Assembly (NCBI RefSeq): GCF_023716925.1
Contig: NZ_JAMQQG010000285.1
Coordinates: 1-53,536 of the forward strand
Direction of reading: 5' to 3'
From: Frankia sp. R82
Lineage (GTDB): Bacteria > Actinomycetota > Actinomycetes > Frankiales > Frankiaceae
Length of the DNA: 53,536 bases
Part shown: positions 46,232 to 53,536 of the stretch, piece by piece
Position numbering within the stretch: position 1 is the stretch's first letter
Layout of the letters: the number at the start of each line of letters is the position of its first letter
Notes under the pieces: generated by a model
What the model saw: only the letters and a program-made list of their open reading frames with translations
The model's database searches: none
What the model was told of the DNA's origin: nothing
Made by a program: the position numbers and the translations under genes

Positions 46232-46873
46232 TCAGCCGAGGCCAGCCTGGTGGGCGAGGACGGCGAGCTGGGCGCGGTCGCGGGCGGCGAGCTTGACCAT
46301 CACCCGGCTGACATGGGTGCGGGCCGTCGCCGGGCTGATGACCAGCAGGGCGGCGATCTCGTCGTTGGACAGGCCGCGACCCACCAGGCCCATCACCTCA
46401 CGTTCCCGGTCGGTGAGGCTGCCCAGGTCGGGGGCGTTGGAGGCCGGTCGGCGGGCGAAGGTGTCGATCACCAGTCGGGTCACCGACGGGGACAGCAGCG
46501 ACTCGCCCGCGGCCACCACCCGGATCGCGCGCAGCAGGTCGGCGGGTTCGGCGTCCTTGAGCACGAACCCGGACGCCCCGGCGCGCAGCGCCTCGAAGAC
46601 GTACTCGTCCACCTCGAACGTGGTGACGATGATGACCCTGGTCGCCGCCAGCGCCGGCTCGGCGATGATCGCCCGCAGCGCGGCCAGACCATCGAGGACC
46701 GGCATCCGGATGTCGAGCAGCGCGACGTCCGGCCGGGTCGCGCGCACCAGCTCGACCGCCGCGCGGCCGTCCTCGGCCTCACCGACCAGCGCCAGGTCGT
46801 CCTCGGTCTCGATGAGCACCCGCAGCCCGAGCCGTACCAGCGGCTGGTCGTCGGCGATCACGATCCGGATCAC
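46232..46873 (-). CDS. NarL/FixJ-family response regulator
   Basis: The 213-residue protein has a receiver domain (IRIVIADDQPLVRLGL, phospho-Asp in VALLDIRMPVLDG, VIIVTTF, Lys in FVLKDA) and a LuxR-type helix-turn-helix (LTDREREVMGLVGRGLSNDEIA, ATARTHVSRVMVKL). The GTG at 46873 overlaps the kinase stop by four bases (GTGA). A much longer open frame continues upstream but lies inside the kinase gene and is a shadow. It probably regulates the neighbouring ABC transporter. Confidence 0.94.
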   Translation of the reverse strand: MIRIVIADDQPLVRLGLRVLIETEDDLALVGEAEDGRAAVELVRATRPDVALLDIRMPVLDGLAALRAIIAEPALAATRVIIVTTFEVDEYVFEALRAGASGFVLKDAEPADLLRAIRVVAAGESLLSPSVTRLVIDTFARRPASNAPDLGSLTDREREVMGLVGRGLSNDEIAALLVISPATARTHVSRVMVKLAARDRAQLAVLAHQAGLG

Positions 46874-48315
46874 CGTGGCCCCCGCCGAGCTCCCGCCGCC
46901 GGCGCAGCTGTCGTCTGCGGCGTTGCCGGTGGCGTTGCGTGCCCGCCCGCCGGCAGGACGGCATGCACCCGCCAACCGCCGCCCGCGGATTCGGTGTCCG
47001 TGGATTCGATGTCCGTGAATCCGGCGGTCAGCGTTCCGCCGAGCTCGGCGGCCCGTTCCCGTAGTCCCGTCAGGCCGTGGCCGACGAGCGACGGACCGGC
47101 GCCCGTGGCCGAGCTCGGCCCCTGCGCGCCCGGTCCGCGGGGATGGTCGGTGATGTCCAGGGTGAGCTGGTCGTCGGTGATGGTCACGGTCACCTCGACG
47201 CGGGTCGCGCCGCGTGGGGTGTGTCGCAGCACGTTCGTGAGCGACTCCTGAACGATCCGGAACGCGGCCAGGTCGACGGCCAGCGGCAGCCGGTCCCGCT
47301 GCTCCGGTGCGCCGACCATCTGCACCTCGACGGGTACTCCGCACAGTCGCACCTCGTCCACCAGCGACGGCAGTCGCCGCAACCCGGTCAGCGGCGCCGC
47401 CGGCGCGCCCATCCCCGCTGGTGGGACGTCCACCGTGGGAGGTACGTCCGGCCCACCGTCCGGGCTGGTGGCAGCGGGGCCGGCCGGGGCCGGGCCGGGG
47501 GCCGAAGGATCGGTGCTGCCGGGCGGGGGGTGGCCGGCGCGGCCGAGGGCGAGGGTGGCGCGCAGTTCGTCGAGAGCGTCGACGCTGGTGCGGCGGATGG
47601 CCTCGAGGGCCAGCTGCGCCTGCTCCGGTCGGCGATCCAGGACGTGCAGGGCAACCGCGGCGCGCAGCGAGATGACGGACAGGCTGTGACCGACCACGTC
47701 GTGAACCTCCCGGGCCAGCCGCAGGCGTTCCTGTTCGATGCGGCGCAGCGTGGCCTCCTCCTTGGCCCGGGCAGCGGCGTTGCGGCTGCTGCGCAGCAGG
47801 GTGCCGACCAGCGTCGGAACACCGCACACGATGATCACCACGACGACCCGGGCGGACGTCCCCCACCCGGACGACGGAAATCCGCGGATGGTCGCCATGG
47901 CCGTCCCGGCGAGAACCACCACGGCGGCGCCGCCCGCGGCCCGCCAGGCGATTCGTCGATCATGGCGCAGGCCCACCCCCACCAACGCCACCACCAGCGG
48001 CAGAAACGAGGGTCCGTGCGGATACCCGGCGCCGAGATAGCTGCCGAGCAGCGGTGCGGACACCGCCACCATCACCAGCGGTGACCCGCGCAGCAGCAGC
48101 GTGCCCGCGAGCAGCCCGAGCAGCACGAAGGCGAACGCGTCCAGTCGATGCACGTCCTCGACGTTGTGCGACGCCCCCACCGAGCCACCGATCACCACCG
48201 CGGCGGCGGCGAGCAACCGTGCGATCTCCCCCGCGTGCGCCGTCGCGCTCCGTCGGACCCGCTGCGCCGCGCCCACCATCACGCGACGGTAACCGTTCGC
48301 GGACGGGCCGGACAT
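46870..48315 (-). CDS. NarL-type sensor histidine kinase (HisKA_3)
   Basis: The 481-residue protein has several N-terminal membrane helices (LLAAAAVVIGGSVGA, FAFVLLGLLAGTLLL, VVVVIIVCGVPTLVGTLL), a HisKA_3 domain with phospho-His in LAREVHDVVGHSLSVISLRA, and an HATPase domain (AFRIVQESLTNVLRH, GHGLTGLRERAAELGG). A Pro/Ala-rich insert of about 45 residues separates the two kinase domains. It is coupled to the response regulator gene. Confidence 0.93.
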   Translation of the reverse strand: MSGPSANGYRRVMVGAAQRVRRSATAHAGEIARLLAAAAVVIGGSVGASHNVEDVHRLDAFAFVLLGLLAGTLLLRGSPLVMVAVSAPLLGSYLGAGYPHGPSFLPLVVALVGVGLRHDRRIAWRAAGGAAVVVLAGTAMATIRGFPSSGWGTSARVVVVIIVCGVPTLVGTLLRSSRNAAARAKEEATLRRIEQERLRLAREVHDVVGHSLSVISLRAAVALHVLDRRPEQAQLALEAIRRTSVDALDELRATLALGRAGHPPPGSTDPSAPGPAPAGPAATSPDGGPDVPPTVDVPPAGMGAPAAPLTGLRRLPSLVDEVRLCGVPVEVQMVGAPEQRDRLPLAVDLAAFRIVQESLTNVLRHTPRGATRVEVTVTITDDQLTLDITDHPRGPGAQGPSSATGAGPSLVGHGLTGLRERAAELGGTLTAGFTDIESTDTESAGGGWRVHAVLPAGGHATPPATPQTTAAPAAGARRGPR

Positions 48316-48424
48316 CCGTCCACGGACGTACCTCGCCTACGGCTGTCCGCGTACGGCGCTAGGCTCCTGCGCGGGTGACGGGTACGTGCTGGCCGGTCAC
48401 ATGGTCGCCGGAACGGGAGGTCGC

Positions 48425-48868
48425 ATGCTGGTGTCGGGAACGCCGCCGGCGCTGCTGTCCCTGTGGTACCTGGCGGCCTGCCTCGCCGAGCGGGGCGACC
48501 GGCTGGAGTACCGCCATCCGCTGGTCGCGGTGCGCAACGGCAACAACCTGGTCACCGGCGGGCTGGACGTGGTCCGGGGGGAGCCGGCCGCCTCCGCGGT
48601 CATCCGCGGGGAGGGCTGGTGGGCCCGGGCGGTGCTCGGGACGGCGGCGGGCGCCCTGCCGCCGATCGACGGCGCGGCGCTGACCGGCCTGTGGGCCGGC
48701 TTCCAGGGCAAGGCCGGAACGCTGGCGCTGCTGCCGCAGCCGATCCGCTTCGCCCGGATCGAGGCCGCGGCCCTGCGGGCGGGCATCGCCTCGACCCTGG
48801 CCGGACGGCTGCTGACCTGGTCAGACCCGGTCGTCGAGCATTTCCGGCACCAGCCGGTGATGGGATGA
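48425..48868 (+). CDS. Hypothetical protein upstream of thymidylate kinase
   Basis: This 147-residue protein has no family I recognise. It is rich in Ala, Gly and Trp, with SGTPPALLSLWYLAACLAERG, PLVAVRNGNNLVTGG and GEGWWARAVLG. The ATG at 48425 has GGAGG five bases upstream. It overlaps the thymidylate kinase gene by four bases (ATGA), so it is probably coupled to it. Confidence 0.6.
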   Translation: MLVSGTPPALLSLWYLAACLAERGDRLEYRHPLVAVRNGNNLVTGGLDVVRGEPAASAVIRGEGWWARAVLGTAAGALPPIDGAALTGLWAGFQGKAGTLALLPQPIRFARIEAAALRAGIASTLAGRLLTWSDPVVEHFRHQPVMG

Positions 48869-49623
48869 TCATCACGATCGAGGGGGTGGACGGAGCCGGG
48901 AAGAACACGCTGACCGGGCGGCTCGTCGCCCGGCTCACCGACGCCGGCCGTCGCGTCGCCACCCTCGCCTACCCGCGGTACGCCGCCGAGCCGCTCGGCC
49001 CGGCGATCCGCGGCATGCTCGCCAGTGCCAGTGCCAGTGCCAGTGCCAGTGGCAGTGCCAGTGCCAGTGCCAGTGGCAGTGCCAGTGCCAGTGCCAGTGG
49101 CACTGGCGGGGACGGGGACGGGGGCGGGTCTGGGGACGACGGTGCCGGGCTTGCGGCCGTCGCGGCCTCGCCGCGGGCCACGGCGCTGATGTTCGCGCTG
49201 GACCGGGCCGCGTCCCGACCCGAGCTCGAGGCGCTGCTCGCGATGTCCGACGTGGTGCTGCTCGACCGGTACGTCGCGTCGAACGCCGCCTACGGCGCGG
49301 CCCGACTGCCGGCCGCCGAACGGGCCGCCTTCCCCGCCTGGATCGCCGAGCTGGAATTTGGTTCCCTCGGCCTACCGGTGCCTGACCTGCAGGTTCTCCT
49401 GCGAGTGCCAACGACGCAGGCCCGCGCGGACGCCACTGCCCGGGCTGCCGCCGACCCGACACGTTCCCGCGACGCCTTCGAGGCCGATGACGGACTGCAG
49501 GCTCGCTGCGCCCGGATGTACGCCGATCTGGCCGCCGACAACTGGGTCTCGCCCTGGCTGGTCGTCGACCGCGAGTCCGGCGTCGACACCATCCTGGGCC
49601 GGCTAGCCCGCACCGCCGGCTAG
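48865..49623 (+). CDS. tmk: Thymidylate kinase with repeat insert
   Basis: The 252-residue protein closely follows actinobacterial thymidylate kinase, with P-loop EGVDGAGKNTL, substrate words TLAYPRYAAEPLG and ATALMFALDRAA, the DR(Y/H) motif in VVLLDRYVASNAAYGAARL, and LPVPDLQVLLRV. It makes dTDP from dTMP and ATP. Between the first and second thirds a Ser-Ala/Gly run of about 27 residues, encoded by a 6-bp repeat (AGTGCC) near 49022-49100, is inserted in a surface loop. It starts at ATG 48865. Confidence 0.93.
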   Translation: MIITIEGVDGAGKNTLTGRLVARLTDAGRRVATLAYPRYAAEPLGPAIRGMLASASASASASGSASASASGSASASASGTGGDGDGGGSGDDGAGLAAVAASPRATALMFALDRAASRPELEALLAMSDVVLLDRYVASNAAYGAARLPAAERAAFPAWIAELEFGSLGLPVPDLQVLLRVPTTQARADATARAAADPTRSRDAFEADDGLQARCARMYADLAADNWVSPWLVVDRESGVDTILGRLARTAG

Positions 49624-49670
49624 CCCGCACCGCCGGTCAGCGCCTGCACCGTCGGCCGACCGGCCAGACG

Positions 49671-50156
49671 TCAGCAGGCGACGAGGCAGCTCGGCAGGGT
49701 GACGGTGGGGAGGTTCAGATCGCCGCTCCTGCCCCCGGACGGACGACGTGGCGCCGGTCGCGCGGGCCCACCCGGCGCCGACCCGCCGCCCGTACCACCC
49801 GGATTCGCCCTGGCCGCGTAGCGGGCCGCGGCCGCGGCGGCCGGATCCACGGCTGCCGGGTTCCGGCCGCCCTGGTCCGCGGCTGCGGCCACGTCGACCG
49901 GTGAGCCCGCGGTCTTGATGGCACCCGAGGCTGACGGCGCGGGTGCTGCGGCGGAGCGGCTTTCCCCGCCTGCCGACCCGGGGGACGGGCTCGAGGCGGC
50001 GGCACTGCCGGACAGGCCCACCCCGCCGGTGTTGCCGGCGGGCGAGGACGAACCCGGCGACTCGATCAGCAGCGCGACGGCCACCGCGGCGACGGCCACG
50101 ACGGCAAGCGCCACCTGCGCAGCGGGAATCCGGTGAGCAGTGCGATGCAGACCCAC
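49671..50156 (-). CDS. Membrane-anchored Ala/Gly/Pro-rich protein with C-terminal LPxCLxxC tail (a)
   Basis: The 161-residue protein has one N-terminal membrane helix (AAQVALAVVAVAAVAVALLI), then a low-complexity Ser/Ala/Pro/Gly region, and ends LPTVTLPSCLVAC. The next gene upstream encodes a protein of the same plan with tail ALPTCLIGCSPA. I recognise no family. The GTG at 50156 follows AGGAGG at ideal spacing. The pair lies only 14 bases apart. Confidence 0.7.
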   Translation of the reverse strand: MGLHRTAHRIPAAQVALAVVAVAAVAVALLIESPGSSSPAGNTGGVGLSGSAAASSPSPGSAGGESRSAAAPAPSASGAIKTAGSPVDVAAAADQGGRNPAAVDPAAAAAARYAARANPGGTGGGSAPGGPARPAPRRPSGGRSGDLNLPTVTLPSCLVAC

Positions 50157-50170
50157 GAGCAATCCTCCTG

Positions 50171-50851
50171 TCAGGCCGGTGAGCAGCCGATCAGACAGGT
50201 CGGCAGGGCGATCGCGACGGCCGGCAGACGCACGCCCAGATGGACGTCCACCACCCGCTGCGGCGGCGGCGGCAGAGCGGGACGCGGCGGCGCCGGCACC
50301 GGGGCCGGAAGGAGCACCTCGCCCTGACCTGGTGCAACGCCGTTCACCGTGCTTGCCACTGCCTCGCCCGGATCCGATCCGATGCCACCCCCGGGCACGC
50401 CACCCCCGGAACCGGTCGCTGAGCCGACGCCGCCGACGCCAGCGGGACCGGCGACTCCACCGGCATCACCAGTGCCGGACTCACCCCCGTCGGGTGGGCC
50501 CGCAGGTGCCGGTAGGCCGGCGGACGGGCGCCGGACACCCACCGACGATGCGCCTTCGGACGACGTACCGGGCCTGCCCGGCGACGGGCCGGAAACAGCC
50601 GCCGCGGCGGGGACGGCCGGATCGTTGGTCTTTGCGGCCGGCGATCCGGCGACGGGGGAGACGGCGGCCGTGCCGGGCGGTCCGATCAGCGACGAGGACG
50701 TGCCGGCACCGCCGGCGCTGGCGGCCCCATCGGTCGGGCTGGCCGCGTTCGGGGAGTTGATCAGTACAGCGATCGCGACGGCGGCCACGGCCACCAGGCC
50801 GAGTCCAAGCTGCGGGATGGTGATCCGGCGGCTGCCTTGGGGCAGGCTCAC
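50171..50851 (-). CDS. Membrane-anchored Ala/Gly/Pro-rich protein with C-terminal LPxCLxxC tail (b)
   Basis: The 226-residue protein has an N-terminal membrane helix (QLGLGLVAVAAVAIAVLIN), a long Ser/Ala/Gly/Pro-rich region and a conserved end VAIALPTCLIGCSPA. The helix region and the tail resemble those of the gene that follows, so the two are tandem paralogues. The low-complexity part may be exported. No family is recognised; a role as a substrate for a C-terminal processing enzyme is a guess from the Cys tail. The start is GTG. Confidence 0.65.
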   Translation of the reverse strand: MSLPQGSRRITIPQLGLGLVAVAAVAIAVLINSPNAASPTDGAASAGGAGTSSSLIGPPGTAAVSPVAGSPAAKTNDPAVPAAAAVSGPSPGRPGTSSEGASSVGVRRPSAGLPAPAGPPDGGESGTGDAGGVAGPAGVGGVGSATGSGGGVPGGGIGSDPGEAVASTVNGVAPGQGEVLLPAPVPAPPRPALPPPPQRVVDVHLGVRLPAVAIALPTCLIGCSPA

Positions 50852-51053
50852 AGCGGCTCCGTCCGTCCAGGTCCGTCCGGCGCGTACAGATGCGTGCGGA
50901 TGCGTTCAGGTTCGTCCGTTCATGGACGACGGCCCGGACCCTAGCACGTACACGGTGCATTCGGACAGATATGGACGACCCGCCCCCGCCCCCCATCCCA
51001 CCCGGATGCGTCGGCGATGGCGTCGACGTCCAGGCGGCGGCGGGGAGTGGGAG

Positions 51054-52004
51054 TCAGGCCGAGGCCATGGCCTCGGTGTAGCGGGCGCCGGAACGGGCCC
51101 GGCGGGCCTCGGCCTCGGCGAACTTGTCCGTCTGGCGGCGGGCGGCATCATCGAGTGCCGCGACAAAGGCAACGATCTCGTCGCGGGTCTGTTCGCCGGC
51201 GGCGTCCAGACCGTCGAGGTCGGCCAGACGCCACTGGCGCAGGACGGGCGCGACCACGTCGTCATGGTGAATACGCAGGTTGTAGATGCCGGCCTGGGCG
51301 ATCTGGATGGCCTTGCGGCGGAAGTCGCGGATCCCGACGCCGGGCATCTCGAAGCTCATCAGTTCGTCGCGGATGGCCGCGAGCGTCGCGGACGGCGAGA
51401 TCTCCAGTGCGGCGGCGACCAGGTTCCGGTAGAAGATCATGTGCAGGTTCTCGTCGGTGGCGACGCGGGTGAGCAGGCGCTCGGCGATCGGTTCGGCGCA
51501 CACCCGTCCGGTGTTGCGGTGGCTGACCCGGGTCGCGAGTTCCTGGAACGACACGTAGGCCAACGTGCGCAGCGGGCCGAGAGCGGGCCGGTCGTAGCCG
51601 TTGCACATCTGGAACATCCGGTCGCGTTCGACGACCTCCGGGTCCGAGCCGCGGGTGACCATCAGATAGTCACGCATCGCGATGCTGTGGCGACCTTCCT
51701 CGGCGGTCCACCGGTTGGCCCAGGTGCCCCAGGCGCTGTCCTGACCGAAGCCCGCCACGATCAGACGGTGGTAGCTGGGCAGGTTGTCCTCGGTGAGCAG
51801 ATTGAGCTCGAAGGAGATCCGGGCGACCGGCGGCAACGCCGACTGGCCGGGCTCCCAGGGCAGCTCGTCGAAGCCGCGTGCCAGGCTCCAGGGGACGTAC
51901 TCGTGTGGCATCCACTCCACGGCGATGCCGAGGTGCCGCCGCAGGTTCTCCTCGGCAACCGGCTCCAGCTCGCGGAGCAGATCCAGGTCCGTAAGGGATC
52001 TCAT
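51054..52004 (-). CDS. Acyl-ACP (stearoyl-ACP) desaturase, DesA type
   Basis: The 316-residue protein matches the soluble diiron desaturases, close to mycobacterial DesA1 in the pattern LTDLDLLRELEPVAEENLRRHL. Diiron ligands are visible: Glu/His in TEDNLPSYH, TAEEGRHSIAMRDYL, and VATDENLHMIFYRNL, with FQELATRVSHRNTG. It introduces a double bond into acyl-ACP using O2. The ATG at 52004 fits the family; an open frame upstream is not conserved-looking. It is divergent from the OmpR-type regulator. Confidence 0.93.
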   Translation of the reverse strand: MRSLTDLDLLRELEPVAEENLRRHLGIAVEWMPHEYVPWSLARGFDELPWEPGQSALPPVARISFELNLLTEDNLPSYHRLIVAGFGQDSAWGTWANRWTAEEGRHSIAMRDYLMVTRGSDPEVVERDRMFQMCNGYDRPALGPLRTLAYVSFQELATRVSHRNTGRVCAEPIAERLLTRVATDENLHMIFYRNLVAAALEISPSATLAAIRDELMSFEMPGVGIRDFRRKAIQIAQAGIYNLRIHHDDVVAPVLRQWRLADLDGLDAAGEQTRDEIVAFVAALDDAARRQTDKFAEAEARRARSGARYTEAMASA

Positions 52005-52229
52005 TGGAAAACAGTTCCAGATCCAGGGCGGTTCAACCATGGCCGCCGGGAGTGGAAACCCGAGCGACGGACTGTTCCGCCGGATCAAGTCGCGTACCCA
52101 CGCCCACGTGCAACCCGCCGCGCCGGGCCGGCTTCACATGAAATTCTCACACTGTGCCGATGAACTGGGCCTCGCGCACCTGCCGACACCGATGCACCCA
52201 GCGGCGCACCTACCCTGAGGGAGTCGGGT

Positions 52230-52982
52230 ATGACCCAGCCACCGGCACGCGGCCGAGCCTCGGCCGACGGCGGGGAGCCGCGGGTCCTCGTCGTTGACGA
52301 CGAGCCGAACATCGTCGACCTGCTGCGGATGGCGCTGCGTTTCCACGGCTTCGACGTGCTGACCGCCGCGACCGGGCGGGCCGGGCTGGCGCTCGCCGCC
52401 GAGGCCGAGCCCGACCTCATGATTCTCGACGTGATGCTCCCGGACGTGGACGGCTTCGAGGTCTGCCGCCAGCTGCGCGCGGCCGGCCAGAACGTCCCCG
52501 TCGTCTACCTCACCGCGCGGGACGCTCACCGCGACAAGATCGCCGGGCTGACCTACGGCGGGGACGACTACGTCACCAAGCCGTTCGCCGTGGACGAGCT
52601 CGTCGCCCGGGTCCGGGCCGTGCTGCGCCGGACCAGACCGTCGACCGCGACGCCGCGGCTGCGGTTCGCCGATGTCGTGCTGGATCCGGACACCCATCTG
52701 GTCACCCGAGCCGGTGAGCCGATCGACCTGTCACCCACCGAGTTCTCGCTGCTGCGCTACTTTCTGACCAATCCCGGCCGGGTGCTCTCCCGCGCCCAGA
52801 TCCTGGACGCGGTGTGGAGTTACGACTACGTCGGGGAACCGACGGTGGTCGACCAGTACGTCAGCTACCTGCGTCGCAAGCTCGGCCGGCACGGCGGCCC
52901 GCTTCTGCACACCCAGCGCGGCTTCGGCTATGCCCTACGCCAACCGCCGGGGTCGGGGTCGGAGCCGGGGGTGGCGCTGTGA
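52230..52982 (+). CDS. OmpR/PhoB-family response regulator
   Basis: The 250-residue protein has a receiver domain (VLVVDDEPNIVDLLRMAL, phospho-Asp in MILDVMLPDVDG, VVYLTAR, Lys in YVTKPFAVDEL) and a C-terminal winged helix (LSPTEFSLLRYFL, RVLSRAQILDAVW, TVVDQYVSYLRRKL). The ATG has GGGAG seven bases upstream. The kinase gene overlaps the stop by four bases. Confidence 0.95.
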   Translation: MTQPPARGRASADGGEPRVLVVDDEPNIVDLLRMALRFHGFDVLTAATGRAGLALAAEAEPDLMILDVMLPDVDGFEVCRQLRAAGQNVPVVYLTARDAHRDKIAGLTYGGDDYVTKPFAVDELVARVRAVLRRTRPSTATPRLRFADVVLDPDTHLVTRAGEPIDLSPTEFSLLRYFLTNPGRVLSRAQILDAVWSYDYVGEPTVVDQYVSYLRRKLGRHGGPLLHTQRGFGYALRQPPGSGSEPGVAL

Positions 52983-53536
52983 CGCTGCGGCTGCGGCTGA
53001 TGGCCGGGCTGGTGGCCCTGTGCGCGCTCGGGCTTGCCGTCGCCGGGGCGGCGAGCGCCGTCGCGCTGCGGGCCTACCTGCTCGACCGGGTCGACGGGCA
53101 GCTCACCCGGGTCGAGCAGCTCGGCGGGGCCACCCCGGCGGTGTTGGCCAACCGGCTGCGACTGCTCGAACTCACCGGGATGGACCAGAGCACCGGCCCC
53201 ACCGACTACCTCGTGGAGATCCGCCGGGCGGATGGCCGGGTCCGCCGGATCACCGGCGATGCGAGCTCGCCGCCACCGCGCATCCTGCTGTTGGACGCCG
53301 CCGTCCGCACCGGCCGGCTCGCCAGCGCGGCGCCGTTCACCGTCACCGCGGACGGGTCCCGTTACCGTGCGATCGACCGGGTATACGCGGACCGCACCCA
53401 GGTCCTGGTCGCGCTGCCGCTGCGCCCGGTCGCCGACACGGTGCGCCGGCTGGTCCGCATCGAGGTGGCGGTCGGCGCCGCGGTGCTCGTCGTGCTGGCC
53501 GCGCTGGCCTGGGCCCTGCTCACCCGGGGCCTGCGC
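52979..53536 (+). CDS. Sensor histidine kinase, 3' end cut by window
   Basis: The frame starts at GTG 52979 overlapping the regulator stop (GTGA) and is open to the window edge (186 codons). It shows a first membrane helix (LVALCALGLAVAGAASAVAL), an extracytoplasmic stretch of about 110 residues, and a second helix (VAVGAAVLVVLAALAWALLT). HAMP and kinase domains should follow outside the window. The context identifies it as the kinase of the preceding regulator. Confidence 0.9.
   Translation, partial: MTLRLRLMAGLVALCALGLAVAGAASAVALRAYLLDRVDGQLTRVEQLGGATPAVLANRLRLLELTGMDQSTGPTDYLVEIRRADGRVRRITGDASSPPPRILLLDAAVRTGRLASAAPFTVTADGSRYRAIDRVYADRTQVLVALPLRPVADTVRRLVRIEVAVGAAVLVVLAALAWALLTRGLR

Noticed and set aside
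46874-47866. N-terminal extension of the NarL-type regulator
   Set aside because: The extension lies inside the kinase gene in another frame; the receiver domain starts right at the GTG at 46873.

Overview
This is a very GC-rich, gene-dense stretch of an actinobacterial chromosome, most likely from Frankia or a close relative (inference). The evidence is the overall base composition, many GTG starts, the MurT-GatD pair, an actinobacterial-type c-di-AMP riboswitch before an NlpC/P60 gene, a tadA partner gene, a mycobacterial-like thymidylate kinase and a DesA-type desaturase. No plasmid, phage or transposase genes are visible.

Bases 1-14511 are the most unusual part: a siderophore-type nonribosomal peptide locus. 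In order it holds a large NRPS cut by the left window edge (A-T-C-T-E), a fusion of a YqcI/YcgG domain (the family of the heme N-hydroxylase GntA) to a complete MbtH domain, a second NRPS (C-A-T), a protein with a heme-oxygenase-like fold plus a C-terminal cupin (the architecture of SznF), a stand-alone adenylation enzyme behind a palindromic iron-box-like sequence, and a ferric-siderophore-binding lipoprotein. Two of the three adenylation pockets read as the code known for N5-formyl-N5-hydroxyornithine, yet no ornithine N-monooxygenase or formyltransferase is present. My reading is that the two N-oxygenation proteins make an N-hydroxy-N-nitroso (C-diazeniumdiolate, graminine-like) amino acid, a close isostere of formyl-hydroxyornithine, which the NRPSs build into a siderophore. 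NRPS 2 lacks the catalytic HH of its C domain and the A10 lysine of its A domain, and NRPS 1 has a C-T-E module with no A domain, so the stand-alone A protein probably loads carriers in trans.

Bases 14512-24397 hold a GNAT acetyltransferase, a TIR-STAND-WD40 protein (NLR-like), a 1-kb spacer with one copy of a diverged repeat, a 29-residue membrane peptide gene, a PLP decarboxylase, an NAD(P)-binding reductase, tRNA-Ser(CGA), a second copy of the repeat, tadA and its partner gene. Bases 24921-33021 hold murT-gatD, a degenerate esterase-like membrane protein, three consecutive strong hairpins with G-rich loops, a riboswitch-controlled NlpC/P60 hydrolase, a coiled-coil protein, CorA and a PhzF-like protein.

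Bases 33071-53536 hold a hemerythrin-like protein, a three-gene phosphorelay (REC-PP2C, CHASE3 kinase, single REC), a TIGR03085 protein, a Nudix hydrolase, a GH26-like secreted glycosidase, two CD225-type membrane proteins, a cytochrome b plus molybdopterin oxidoreductase pair, an ABC exporter beside a NarL-type two-component system, thymidylate kinase, two tandem paralogous membrane proteins with a shared C-terminal LPxCLxxC tail, an acyl-ACP desaturase, and an OmpR-type regulator with its kinase cut by the right edge.

A trait across the whole window is short tandem repeats with units of a multiple of three, placed in linkers of otherwise conserved enzymes (both NRPSs, the A protein, the TIR protein, thymidylate kinase, the hemerythrin-like protein).
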